A stretch of DNA of 64,000 nt from NCBI GenBank assembly GCA_905182405.1, contig CAJJBQ010000002.1:992001-1056000 (forward strand). Reading direction: 5' to 3'. Shown piece by piece: positions 47,679-56,526 of the stretch. Source of the DNA: Akkermansiaceae bacterium (GTDB lineage: Bacteria; Verrucomicrobiota; Verrucomicrobiia; Verrucomicrobiales; Akkermansiaceae). The notes under the pieces are model-generated. The model saw only the letters and a list, made by a program, of their open reading frames with translations, was not told the DNA's origin and did no database searches. Position numbers and translations under genes: made by a program. Each line of letters opens with the position of its first letter. Positions within the stretch are counted from its first letter, which is position 1.

Positions 47679-49184
47679 ATGATTCCCATCAACCATTTCA
47701 TTGATCGTCGCCACTTCCTCTCACACACCGCCAGTGGATTCGGAAGTGTTGCGCTCGCCTCCCTGCTCGCCCGCGACGGTTTGCTTGGGGCGCAGCAAAA
47801 AGTCCGCGAAAGCGCGGCGGGGAAAAACCCGATCACTCCCGTGATCGACCCTGGCAATCCGAATGCCCCGCGGCTACCCCACTTCGAGCCGCGCGCCAAA
47901 CAAGTCCTCATGATTTTTTGCTCAGGAGCGGTGAGCCAAATTGATACTTTCGACTACAAACCGGAACTCATCAAACACCACGGCAAGCCCATGCCGGGCG
48001 GCGAAAATCTCATCACTTTCCAGGGTCAGCAAGGCAACCTCACCAGAAGCCCCTGGGAATTCAAACCGCGCGGGAAATCAGGAAAGATGATCTCCGATTT
48101 GGTTCCTAAGCTCGGCGACCTCGCCGATGAAATGTGCTTCCTGCACGCCATGACGGGCAAAACGAACACCCACGGTCCGGGCGAGAATTTCATGTGCACC
48201 GGATTCACCCTCGATGGATTTCCCAGCGCGGGATCCTGGATGACCTACGCGCTCGGCAGCGCGGCCGACGATTTACCCGCCTACGTGGCAATCCCCGACG
48301 TCCGAGGAAAGCCCCAGTCGAGTGGCAATTGCTGGGGGCCGGGATTTTTGCCAGCCGCCTTCCAAGGCACCGATTTTAACGCCGTCAATCCAGTGCGGAA
48401 TCTCGCCATCCCCGGCGGCATCACCACCCGCACCGATGCCGCAACGAGGGCCTTTTTACAACGTCAGAACCATCGACATCTCGCGGGAATTCCGGACGAC
48501 ACCGAGCTCGCGGCGCGCATTGCCAGTTATCAACTCGCGGCAAAGATGCAAATGAGCATCCCCGATGTCACCGACCTCAGCAGCGAACCCGCCCACATCC
48601 TACGCGACTACGGAGTGGATGAAAGCGGGAGCAAAATCAAAGACCTGCGGGCCTCCTACGGACGCAACTGCATCCTCGCACGCCGCCTTATCGAGAAAGG
48701 AGTGCGCTTTGTGCAACTTTTCAACGGAGCCTATCAGACTGGAGGCGAGGGCGTCAGCAATTGGGACGGCCACAAGGCGCTCGAGAAACAATACAACATT
48801 CACGGTCCCGTTCTGGATCAGCCGACAGCGGCTCTTCTAAAAGACATGAAAGCGCGCGGTCTTCTGGAAGATACCCTCGTCGTTTTTGCGACGGAGTTCG
48901 GGCGCATGCCGACTTTTCAAAAAGGTGCAAGCGGCCGCGACCACAACCCCGACGGCTTCACTGCGTGGATGGCCGGCGCCGGAGTCAAGACACCCTTCAC
49001 CTACGGTGCGACCGATGCCTTCGGCCACAAAGCGGTCGAAAAAGTCACGACCGTTTACGATTTCTACGCGACCATTCTACACATCCTCGGCCTCGATCAC
49101 GAGCGGCTCAGCTTCTACCACAACGGCATCGAGCGACGCCTAACCGATGTCCACGGGCATGTCATTAAAGAGATTCTTTCGTAA
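47679..49184 (+). CDS. DUF1501 family protein (Tat-exported)
   Basis: 501 residues. Twin-arginine signal ([20 protein letters not shown]), then [20 protein letters not shown], the FMCTGF and LPAYVAIPD blocks, [11 protein letters not shown], and [14 protein letters not shown]. It has the larger DUF1501 form, and its partner is the cytochrome-bearing DUF1549 gene. Together they look like a secreted polymer-degradation unit; the biochemical role is unknown. Confidence 0.87.
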   Translation: MIPINHFIDRRHFLSHTASGFGSVALASLLARDGLLGAQQKVRESAAGKNPITPVIDPGNPNAPRLPHFEPRAKQVLMIFCSGAVSQIDTFDYKPELIKHHGKPMPGGENLITFQGQQGNLTRSPWEFKPRGKSGKMISDLVPKLGDLADEMCFLHAMTGKTNTHGPGENFMCTGFTLDGFPSAGSWMTYALGSAADDLPAYVAIPDVRGKPQSSGNCWGPGFLPAAFQGTDFNAVNPVRNLAIPGGITTRTDAATRAFLQRQNHRHLAGIPDDTELAARIASYQLAAKMQMSIPDVTDLSSEPAHILRDYGVDESGSKIKDLRASYGRNCILARRLIEKGVRFVQLFNGAYQTGGEGVSNWDGHKALEKQYNIHGPVLDQPTAALLKDMKARGLLEDTLVVFATEFGRMPTFQKGASGRDHNPDGFTAWMAGAGVKTPFTYGATDAFGHKAVEKVTTVYDFYATILHILGLDHERLSFYHNGIERRLTDVHGHVIKEILS

Positions 49185-49296
49185 CGGAGGCAGAGATCGG
49201 TCCACCCCCGATTCCATCGCGGGCTTCTTAAACGCGACAAGGAACAAACCCAGTGACACCAAAGCAAGCCAAGAGAAGAAAGAGCATTTTCTTCAT

Positions 49297-50616
49297 CTAC
49301 TCAGAAACGATAAACTCTGAAAATCGTTCCTCAAAATCCTTGGGAACCACTGCTGTCAGCAAGACATCGTTCCCATCATAATCCGTCGACAGCACTTTGC
49401 CCTCGCGATGGAGAAGCCCCGTGATATCCCCTCGAGATTGCGGGATGCGATAATCCAAGCGCTTCACCCGATCCGAAAGTTTGTTGGCGAACTTCCCGAG
49501 AAGTTCAGTCATTCCGATTCCTTCAAGAGCCGAGACCTCCATCGCTCCGGGAAAATCAGCACGAAGTCCCGTCAGAATCGCGGGATCCTCGATCTGATCG
49601 ATCTTATTCAGCACCACGATCACCTCCTTGTCATCCGCTCCCAATTCCTTGAGCACATTACACGTAGTGGCATAGTGCTCTGGAATTTCATCGGAATTTG
49701 CATCCAAAACGTGAACCAAAAAATCTGCCAAAATGGCCTCCTCGAGTGTCGCTTTAAAAGACTCCACTAATCGGTGCGGCAAGTTCCGCACAAAGCCCAC
49801 GGTGTCGCTTACTAAAAGGGTCTGGCCATCTTCGAGCTCGAGTCGCCGAGTGGTAGGATCGAGAGTCGCGAAAAGCATATCCGCCTCCAGGATGTCCGAG
49901 TCCGCAAGCTTATTGAGCAAAGTCGATTTCCCCGCATTGGTGTAACCGACAATCGCAGCCGTCGCAATATCCCCTCGGGTGCGTTCTTTGCGCTGGGTCG
50001 CACGTTGTTTGCGAACTGCATCCAACTCATCTTTGACCCTGCTAATTTTCTGTCGAGCTAGACGACGGTCGACCTCAATCTGCTGCTCGCCCATTCCTCG
50101 GGATGCACCTCCGCCACCACCACTTCCACCACCACCACCACCACCACCACCACCGCCTTCGCGGTCGAGGTGGCTCCACATGCGTGCCATCCGGGGAAGC
50201 GCATACTGCATCCGGGCAAGATCAACCTGAAGCCGGGCTTCCTTGGTGCGCGCCCGCTTTGCAAAAATATCCAGGATCACCTCTTCTCGATCGATCACGG
50301 TGAGGTTCGAAAGCCCTTCCCAATTACGCTGCTGCATCGGGCTCAATTCATTATCAAAAACGATACAGTCACAGTCGCGAGCTTTCGCGAGTTCTACCAA
50401 TTCATCGGCCTTCCCTGTTCCGCAGAGCAAGCCTCTGTGAGTAGCGCGCACGCGTACGAGCTCCATCCCGACCACTCCGATCCCGAGCGTGTCGACAAGT
50501 TCCTCGAGTTCAAGAAGTAGCTTCCGCGTCTCCTCTTCCTCACGCTTATTATAGCAAACACCGACGAGCATCGCTCGTTCGACCAAATCTGGTTTTTCGC
50601 GAACTTCAAACATCAC
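49297..50616 (-). CDS. hflX: Ribosome-associated GTPase HflX with expanded polyglycine loop
   Basis: 439 residues (GTG start directly followed by ATG). GTPase motifs: GYTNAGKSTLLN (G1), DTVGFVRNLP (G3), NKID (G4). The N-terminal HflX domain has VFDNELSPMQQRNWE. Between domains the normal GGxGxRGPGE-type loop is replaced by a run of eleven Gly, Ser and five Gly encoded by a CCA-repeat tract on the plus strand (about 50107-50158). HflX splits or rescues stalled ribosomes. The last gene of its unit; a short reading frame overlaps its start. Confidence 0.92.
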   Translation of the reverse strand: MMFEVREKPDLVERAMLVGVCYNKREEEETRKLLLELEELVDTLGIGVVGMELVRVRATHRGLLCGTGKADELVELAKARDCDCIVFDNELSPMQQRNWEGLSNLTVIDREEVILDIFAKRARTKEARLQVDLARMQYALPRMARMWSHLDREGGGGGGGGGGGSGGGGGASRGMGEQQIEVDRRLARQKISRVKDELDAVRKQRATQRKERTRGDIATAAIVGYTNAGKSTLLNKLADSDILEADMLFATLDPTTRRLELEDGQTLLVSDTVGFVRNLPHRLVESFKATLEEAILADFLVHVLDANSDEIPEHYATTCNVLKELGADDKEVIVVLNKIDQIEDPAILTGLRADFPGAMEVSALEGIGMTELLGKFANKLSDRVKRLDYRIPQSRGDITGLLHREGKVLSTDYDGNDVLLTAVVPKDFEERFSEFIVSE

Positions 50617-50741
50617 CTACATCTTGGCCAAAAACATGCCAAACCCAAAAAAAACAGCTTGGCCATTCCCAGAAGAATTCCTCCGCTCAACATGACTAGA
50701 ACGATCAATATCATCTCCTGCATGCCCATTACTTGGTTCAT
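50613..50741 (-). CDS. Possible small membrane peptide coupled to hflX
   Basis: A 42-codon frame starts MNQVMGMQEMILIVLVML and is a single hydrophobic helix. Its TGA overlaps the hflX ATG (TGATG), so translation could be coupled. A purine-rich GAGAGGGAG lies about 14 bases before its ATG. No known family; it could be a chance frame. Confidence 0.3.
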   Translation of the reverse strand: MNQVMGMQEMILIVLVMLSGGILLGMAKLFFLGLACFWPRCR

Positions 50742-50860
50742 GGGTAGAACCTACTCCCTCTCAGAAAAATGGCGACCCGCAAATAACGCGATCCATTTTT
50801 TGGGTCAACAAGACCAAGACGATCAAGCTGGGCCAAGTGGTGATGAGAAGATCCCCAATA

Positions 50861-51333
50861 TTACAATGCGGGGCGCACTTGGTAGAACATCCGCAGGGTT
50901 CCCTCAGGAACGTTGTTATCGGTAAATGTCGTAAACGCTCCCTCTGATGGATGGCTGTCGTTGAGTTCTTCCCAATCGTCGTCCGGCGACGTACTCAGAT
51001 CGGTCGTCCTCCAAAGGCTGTAATTGAGGCCGGATTTGGATTTGAACGTGAGGACGACGTCCTCGCCGACGATATTAATTTCTGTCGCGGCAAAACCGTG
51101 GCCTAGCGTGGCCTCGGACACTAAGAAGGCGATGTCGCCAATCCCGAGGCGCACGTAGCGAAGCTGAGGTTGAACTCCCGCATACCGTTGGAGTTGGTGT
51201 TCGCGTAACCCCAATAGCTGATCTCGCTCAACGGGACATCGGCACCAAGATCAAACCAGATATGCTCAGGTCCCTTGTGAACCGAAATATAACCGGAAGG
51301 GAAACCGTCCATTCCACAAAGAACACCAGTCAA
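50861..51333 (-). pseudogene. C-terminal remnant of a secreted protein (discoidin-like), frameshifted
   Basis: The first frame reads IWFDLGADVPLSEISYWGYANT, typical of discoidin-like modules. At about 51160 the homology moves to a second frame (LRYVRLGIGD, LTFKSKSGLNYSLWRTTDL, TLRMFYQVRPAL), the usual C-terminus of verrucomicrobial secreted proteins. No N-terminal part or signal peptide exists; the sequence abuts the thioesterase stop. Confidence 0.6.
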
Positions 51334-51681
51334 TCAGCTCAGGAGTTTCTTCTCACCAGCCTCATCGACATTCACAAAGCTGACCTTTGTTGAAAAGATC
51401 ACCTCCCCTTGGCCGGCTCTCCCCCGACGAACCTTCACTTGATAGGTCACGGAAGTATTTCCCTGGGTCACTTTTTCAGACTCAATCGCCAGAATAGTCC
51501 CCTCCCGCACACTGTGCCGAAAGACAACTTGGTCCATCCCGATCGTCATAAAACGACACTCAGGAAAATCTAGGGAGGCCGCGATCCAACTCGCTTCATC
51601 CACCCAGCCCAAAAGACAGCCTCCAAAAAGGAACCCGAACTGATTCAGATCCCCGGGTAAAACGAGGCGGTGGGTTTCCAT
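51334..51681 (-). CDS. Acyl-CoA thioesterase (hotdog fold, YciA-like)
   Basis: 115 residues. VLPGDLNQFGFLFGGCLLGWVDEAS is the hallmark of the acyl-CoA hydrolase hotdog family; Asp in WVDEAS and RHSVREG (usually F..PV..G) follow. It hydrolyses acyl-CoA in the cytoplasm. It is 26 bp downstream of the KH-R3H gene. Slightly short at the C-terminus, where the remnant begins. Confidence 0.85.
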   Translation of the reverse strand: METHRLVLPGDLNQFGFLFGGCLLGWVDEASWIAASLDFPECRFMTIGMDQVVFRHSVREGTILAIESEKVTQGNTSVTYQVKVRRGRAGQGEVIFSTKVSFVNVDEAGEKKLLS

Positions 51682-51707
51682 GGAAACATTGAGATCTCAG
51701 TCGCGCC

Positions 51708-52172
51708 CTATTTCAGACGGATGAGGATCTTCTTATTGCGCATGTTGCTATCCTCAGAAACGCTTTCGATCTCAGGATCATCGGCAAGCGCGTTGTGCAC
51801 CAAACGACGATGATACGAGTTCATCGGCGTCATCCAAATTTCATCCCTGCTGGCTTTCACCTTATCAGCGATGCCTCGGGCCTTATCTCGCACTCGCTCT
51901 TCTTGCTGGGCACGGAACCCATCGCAATCCACGCGAACCCGTGGTGCATCGTCGTTCACACCGCGTAGAATCCGGTTAGTAAGATACTGAAGATCGTCCA
52001 AACGATCTCCGCCCTTCCCGATCAAGAGAGTTTGATCGGGGGAAAGAATATTAAGAGTCAAATGGTCCTCATCACCGTTAACCTCGATTTCGTGTTCAAA
52101 TCCGAGCTTTCCAAGCATCGTTTCGAGGATCTTCTTCGCTTCTGCGGCCACGTCTGACATATTCTGGAGCAT
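51708..52172 (-). CDS. KH-R3H RNA-binding protein (Jag/KhpB family)
   Basis: 154 residues. A KH domain with LLIGKGGDRLDDLQYLTNRI (GxxG loop) is followed by the R3H motif (MTPMNSYHRRLVHNAL). The N-terminal Jag domain of Firmicutes is absent. A clear Shine-Dalgarno GGGAGG six bases upstream supports this start over the ATG four codons later. KhpB homologues bind RNA and affect cell envelope and division. Confidence 0.88.
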   Translation of the reverse strand: MLQNMSDVAAEAKKILETMLGKLGFEHEIEVNGDEDHLTLNILSPDQTLLIGKGGDRLDDLQYLTNRILRGVNDDAPRVRVDCDGFRAQQEERVRDKARGIADKVKASRDEIWMTPMNSYHRRLVHNALADDPEIESVSEDSNMRNKKILIRLK

Positions 52173-52225
52173 AGACCTCCCTTTCGGGGCGTCAACTCAT
52201 ACTCGCCGAATCGGAGGGCTTCTTT

Positions 52226-52248
52226 TTATTCCCATATTTTGGGAATAA
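52226..52248. promoter_or_regulatory. 9-bp inverted repeat upstream of the seleno-redoxin operon
   Basis: TTATTCCCA-TATTT-TGGGAATAA is a perfect inverted repeat with a 5-nt spacer, 33 bp before the first ATG of the operon. No T-run follows, so a terminator is unlikely. It could be an operator or leader hairpin. It is the only such perfect palindrome seen in this intergenic region. Confidence 0.55.
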
Positions 52249-52281
52249 TCCCTTCTTACGTCACTTAAATTAGTCACACCC

Positions 52282-52488
52282 ATGAAATTAGCTCTTCCCC
52301 TCGCTGCCTTCGCCCTTTGCTCCTGTGCAGAGGTTTCCATTATCGATCAGCCCCAGCTCAGCAAACCGGCGATGAGTTTTGCGCAAAAAGGTGCCGATTT
52401 CTCAGAGTGCACCCTGGTGAGCCAATTGGAACGCGGTCGCACCAGCAGTTCACAAAGCGCCGGAGGGGGCTGCGCCTCATGCCACTAA
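52282..52488 (+). CDS. DUF4266-like small lipoprotein ending in CxxCH
   Basis: 68 residues with a signal and lipobox-like LCSC (acylated Cys about 15). It follows the DUF4266 pattern: LSKPAMSF near the centre, a Ser/Arg-rich stretch, and a C-terminal glycine-cysteine end. The family usually ends GGGCGCN; here it ends GGGCASCH, a CxxCH haem-binding-like motif at the C-terminus. DUF4266 genes commonly neighbour thioredoxin-like and DUF3570 genes, as here. First gene of the operon. Confidence 0.7.
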   Translation: MKLALPLAAFALCSCAEVSIIDQPQLSKPAMSFAQKGADFSECTLVSQLERGRTSSSQSAGGGCASCH

Positions 52489-52521
52489 AAGTGCGACGAA
52501 GAACAACAATCATCGCGTTCA

Positions 52522-53682
52522 ATGAAGCTCCTTTTCCCCTTTCTCCTCACTGGACTCGCCTTCGCAGGGCCCGACGATTATTTCTCCTCCATCGAAGAAT
52601 CGTCCTCCGATGCGGAAGACTCCGGTTCTTTTCTCGATCGTGTCTTCACCGGGATCCAACGAGTCGATCAGGACTTCGATCTTTTGGATGACAGTGACGT
52701 CAGTGTCTGGCGGAGCACTTTCGCCTACCGTCAAGAGCGCTCCCGCTGGAATATTGAAGCCAACGTTGGCTTCACCGATATCTCAATTGACTATTCAGAT
52801 CCCGTGGGAGGAACATCAGCGACCAACCGCCGGGAAGACTCCTGGTCCGGACGCTTGATTCTGGGGACCGACCTCTCTGAAGATCTCTCGTTCACCTTTG
52901 GATTTTCGCACTACAAAGGATTCAACAACTACGCATCCCTATGGATTTCGGAATACTACGATCAATTCGTAGGAATCCCTGATCCGACCAATTACAATCC
53001 AGCAGACCCAAGTGGATCTACTTTGAGTGGCAACCTGATCTGGGACTACGACCCTGGAGTAGCTCGCCTCACCCTTTCCTTCTCTTACGGAAATGACGAA
53101 ATCATTCCTGCCTGGAGCCTCGTTCCGAATCCCGGTAATTTTTTCATGCCCGAAGCAACCCCAACCCGAAGCTCTTTCGATACCTACACTGGGTCCGTCG
53201 CTTGGGCCAAAGCGCTCAGCCCCTCGCTGCGTAATCAGACAACATTCCGCTTCAGCGAGGTGACCGAACTTAATCCGCGCTTCCAGCTACAAAACGATAC
53301 TGCCTGGGCCATTTCGGATGAGCTAACCTTACGCGCCCAAACGGGAGCCTCGATCCAACATCCGGATTTTGAGGCCTTCTACGGGGGACTTTCCCTTGTT
53401 TATGATCTTAACGTCAATTGGAGTGTCGGAGTTTCGGCCCGCGTCTACGACGATACCGGCGAGATCGTCCCCGTAGGATTTAACACGGCTGCACCAGCAA
53501 TCACCTCGACCGAGTTTAGTGCCTCTCTCGCTTGGCAAAAACTGAGCACGACAGTTCGAATCTCCGCTGGAATCTATGACGTCGACTACGGCCCGCTTGA
53601 TCCTTCTAACCAATTCTTCGCAGACCTTTATCGTGACCGTAGTTTTCTCGTCACACGCCTTGCCCTCACTTACACCTTTTAA
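52522..53682 (+). CDS. DUF3570-like outer-membrane beta-barrel protein
   Basis: 386 residues with a signal peptide (LLFPFLLTGLAFA). The rest alternates polar and hydrophobic residues in many strand-like segments (SVWRSTFAYRQE, SRWNIEANVGF, LSFTFGFSHYKGF) and ends in Phe (LALTYTF), the usual barrel C-terminal signature. The length, acidic start and neighbours fit DUF3570. The next gene starts 3 bp after the stop. Confidence 0.75.
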   Translation: MKLLFPFLLTGLAFAGPDDYFSSIEESSSDAEDSGSFLDRVFTGIQRVDQDFDLLDDSDVSVWRSTFAYRQERSRWNIEANVGFTDISIDYSDPVGGTSATNRREDSWSGRLILGTDLSEDLSFTFGFSHYKGFNNYASLWISEYYDQFVGIPDPTNYNPADPSGSTLSGNLIWDYDPGVARLTLSFSYGNDEIIPAWSLVPNPGNFFMPEATPTRSSFDTYTGSVAWAKALSPSLRNQTTFRFSEVTELNPRFQLQNDTAWAISDELTLRAQTGASIQHPDFEAFYGGLSLVYDLNVNWSVGVSARVYDDTGEIVPVGFNTAAPAITSTEFSASLAWQKLSTTVRISAGIYDVDYGPLDPSNQFFADLYRDRSFLVTRLALTYTF

Positions 53683-53685
53683 AAA

Positions 53686-54711
53686 ATGAAATCCCGCTTC
53701 CTTTCGCTCTTTTTCCTCACTTCCTTCGCGCTGGGTGCTCCCCCCGAACCCGGAGCTTCTTCAGAAAACGTCACCTACTCTTTGAGCGTAAACTCCCTTA
53801 ATAGCCAAAACCAGTTCACTGAACTAACGAACTCACAGCTCTCAGAGCTGGCAGGCAAAGTCATACTCATTGCTTATTACACGCCCTGGTGATCAGGATG
53901 AAGCACTATGGTTTCTCAGTTGGGAAACGAAATCATCGACCACTTTAATGACGCCTCACGTGGCGATCTTGTTGGAAGAAATGACAGCGGAGTTGAATTC
54001 ACCTCCATCCTTCTCTCTCTGGAAACTTCGGGTTTCGACAGATTGATCAGGACGGCAGCTGAAAACAACGGGTTCTCCCAGCATGGCCTAGATTCATTGA
54101 GTGATCGCAACTCGAATGTGCGAGATGGCTTCAGTTTCTATCGTGGAGTTGGATCGACCGGGCCTCCGGGATCTCTGAGCTTCGCCCAACGGCGACGCAT
54201 TGTTATCATCGATAATCGTGATGCTTTCAACCCGGTCATTCGCCACAATGACCTCCCCCTTGGTTCAGGTTCTCTCGGCGCTTCTAATGTCGCGCTCATC
54301 CAAGCCGCTATTAATAATACCCCTGCCCCCAGTGAACTCGATTTCAACTCCTGGCTTGCTGATTTCTCTCCACCCGCCGGACAGAATGGAACCTTCGACG
54401 ATCCAGATCAGGATGGCTCCACCAACCTTCTTGAGTTTTCCTCGGGCACGGATCCAACTAACGCTTCCGACTTTCCCTTTCAAAAGCTCGTCGCATCTGG
54501 AGATGGATTCCAATTGACCGTGCGCCGTTTCACGATGGCGGGAGGAATTGCACGAGGATTCGACTCAGGAACTCTCGGCAATCTTTCCTCAACCAACATT
54601 GATGAAAGCAATGCCACCTCGGTCTCACTCGGCGGAGACATTGAGGAAGTGAGCATCCCACTCCCGGCCAACTTCGGCCCTTTCATCCGACAAACCGTGA
54701 CTCTCCCATAA
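53686..54711 (+). CDS. Predicted secreted thioredoxin-like selenoprotein with U-x-x-U motif
   Basis: A single frame of 341 residues if TGA codons 53890-53892 (U69) and 53899-53901 (U72) are read as selenocysteine. The signal peptide (LSLFFLTSFALGAPP) is followed by a thioredoxin-like strand and turn, KVILIAYYTPW-U-S-G-U-STM, where relatives have W-C-x-x-C, then a helix. Both TGAs sit exactly at the two redox positions, and the downstream 270 codons stay open and coding-like. The C-terminal part has an Asp-rich calcium-binding-like repeat (DDPDQDGSTNLLEF) and a poorly conserved tail. It replaces the usual redoxin in a DUF4266-DUF3570 cluster. The alternative is a gene broken by two nonsense changes at the redox cysteines. 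Confidence 0.7.
53911..53928 (+). promoter_or_regulatory. SECIS-like hairpin in the seleno-redoxin coding region
   Basis: GTTTCT pairs with GGAAAC (one G-T) around the loop CAGTTG. The G of the loop lies 17 nt after the second TGA and 26 nt after the first. Bacterial SECIS elements are short hairpins just after the UGA with a G-U in the apical loop at roughly this distance. The stem is only 6 bp, so support is moderate. Confidence 0.5.
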
Positions 54712-54750
54712 GAAATTGTCAGCTGGCTCGGGGAAGGTTATCTTCCGCCC

Positions 54751-56469
54751 ATGATTCGCCCGCTCCTTGCCGGACTCCTTCTGACCCTCACTTCCATGGG
54801 TCTTGGATCGGCAGCGCCCATTTTTGTCGCGCCCGACGATTCAGTCCCCTTGATTCGGCGGGATCTCATCCCCCTGGACTCCGCAGCGATCGGTCATTTG
54901 GCAGACGCTTTGACCACCATGGCAGACTGCCCGCTCAACAATAACGCGCTCTCCCTGCGGCAACGCGCTCAACTTCTAGCCCTCACCTTGCGTCTTTCTC
55001 CTTCGCAAAGCCGCGCTCGCCAAATACTCCGGAGTGTGATCAACGGCACCTACCAGCCTTCCATCCAGGAAAGTCACAAGAGCGCGCGAGACCATGGTTT
55101 CGACACGGCGAAGTGGCTCCTCGAGATGCCCGAAGAGAGTGAAGGCAAGCACCTCGGCAATCTCCTTCTCGATGTTCTTGCACCCTATCAACGCGATCAT
55201 CCCCTTTTAGAAAAAAGAGCACCTTCTGATGAAGATCGATGGAAGGGAATCATCGCGCCACTTACCGCTTTCGAAAACGCTTCCAAGCCGCAGCTATTCG
55301 ATCCGACACCGGAGACTCCAAAAAATAGCAAATATGCCACCACCGGCCTTCTTACAACGACTCCGCTTGTGACCGTAACAAACGGCCAAGTCAGGTATGG
55401 CCCGGTCAACGTCCGCCTTATCCTTACCGAACGCGGCACGGGCCAATTGAAGTTCAAGCCCGCTCTCACTAGCTCGAATGGCCCAGAACGTCCCACTCAA
55501 CCCCTGCATGACGCTCTCATACAGTTTTACCGAGGCCAGGACCGCCCGCTACCCAAAGGCTACGATCTTTATCTCGATACCGGCAGAGGGACCTACGCCA
55601 AAAGGAATAAGGAAAACATCGTAGCCCCCCTCGCCATGATGCTGGACGCAGCAAGCACGGGCCGCCCCCTTGCTTCAAACATCGTCCTCTTCGCCCGCCT
55701 CCGTGCCGATGGTTCCCTTTCCCGCCCCTTCGAGAGCTGGCCCCTCATCTACTCGCTCCGAAATAAACGACCCTCCGCAGGAACCCGCCTCCTGGTTCCT
55801 CCCGAATTCGCAGAAGAACTCACCGCTCTTCTTGTCCTGGAACATCCAAGCTTTCTCCTTCGCTTTGAAATCATTTCCTGTGCTAGCTTCGATGAAGCAC
55901 GTCAGCTCTATCTCGAAGACGCCCAACAACCGGACGACATTCAAGCCGCGAGCAAGATCTTCAAAGAGGTAACCGAGGCGCTCAGAAGAACCTCCGATGG
56001 AAACATTGCCGCCAAGCTCGTCTATGACAGTGTCAAATCCCGACTTCAAGAGGCCGCCGAAGCCTCTCCGAGGCACCTTTCCGCCCAAATCCTTCTCAAG
56101 CAAGCATCAGGAAACCGCCCATCCTCCTTTTCCACTCCCATGTTCGCCCGCGAGTTCATTCGCATCACGGAATCGCTCACCAATCCTCCGGGCATCGACT
56201 ATAATTCCGGCTCCAGAGGGCTTAAAACCTTTCAAACCGAACAAAAGGCTCTCCTCGCAGAATTCAGCGAGAGCCGGCGGGTTTCACAGGATGACGGCCC
56301 TCTCGTTAAAGAAGGACAGAATCTCGTCGATAAGTTGCGAAAGATCATCCGCTTGTTCGATAAAGAACAATCAATTGCTGCTACTACCTTACAACTCACG
56401 TTTTGGCGCAAGGAGGTTACTTTGTTCCGGGATCGTCTCAAACGCCTTACTGGAAATTCTGAGCGTTAG
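54751..56469 (+). CDS. Secreted Lon-fold pseudoprotease
   Basis: 572 residues with a signal peptide (LAGLLLTLTSMGLGSA). It shares the layout of the next gene. Its region AMMLDAASTG...RADG aligns without gaps with the Lon proteolytic core of that protein, LIIDALFTG...TADG. At the catalytic positions it has Asn289 in place of Ser and Leu332 in place of Lys. It is therefore an inactive paralogue, perhaps a regulator or substrate-binding partner of the active protease. Sequence relation to the active copy is otherwise weak. Confidence 0.6.
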   Translation: MIRPLLAGLLLTLTSMGLGSAAPIFVAPDDSVPLIRRDLIPLDSAAIGHLADALTTMADCPLNNNALSLRQRAQLLALTLRLSPSQSRARQILRSVINGTYQPSIQESHKSARDHGFDTAKWLLEMPEESEGKHLGNLLLDVLAPYQRDHPLLEKRAPSDEDRWKGIIAPLTAFENASKPQLFDPTPETPKNSKYATTGLLTTTPLVTVTNGQVRYGPVNVRLILTERGTGQLKFKPALTSSNGPERPTQPLHDALIQFYRGQDRPLPKGYDLYLDTGRGTYAKRNKENIVAPLAMMLDAASTGRPLASNIVLFARLRADGSLSRPFESWPLIYSLRNKRPSAGTRLLVPPEFAEELTALLVLEHPSFLLRFEIISCASFDEARQLYLEDAQQPDDIQAASKIFKEVTEALRRTSDGNIAAKLVYDSVKSRLQEAAEASPRHLSAQILLKQASGNRPSSFSTPMFAREFIRITESLTNPPGIDYNSGSRGLKTFQTEQKALLAEFSESRRVSQDDGPLVKEGQNLVDKLRKIIRLFDKEQSIAATTLQLTFWRKEVTLFRDRLKRLTGNSER

Positions 56470-56526
56470 CACACAATTTTCTCGTTACCGGTTGATATCA
56501 GGGAGCACTTTGCCTTAGATACCAAC

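Noticed and set aside
49228-49296. 22-residue signal-peptide-like frame directly after hflX (MKKMLFLLLACFGVTG)
   Set aside because: It stops right after the hydrophobic segment, so no mature protein can be supported; possibly a lost lipoprotein.
53686-54711. TGA as a general sense codon (code 4 or 25) explaining the two in-frame TGAs
   Set aside because: Several clear genes here end in TGA, such as the antitoxin and the DUF1439-like gene, so a global reassignment does not fit.
53908-54711. A separate gene starting at the ATG after the second TGA
   Set aside because: It would lack a signal peptide and the thioredoxin start, and the frame is continuous with the upstream part.
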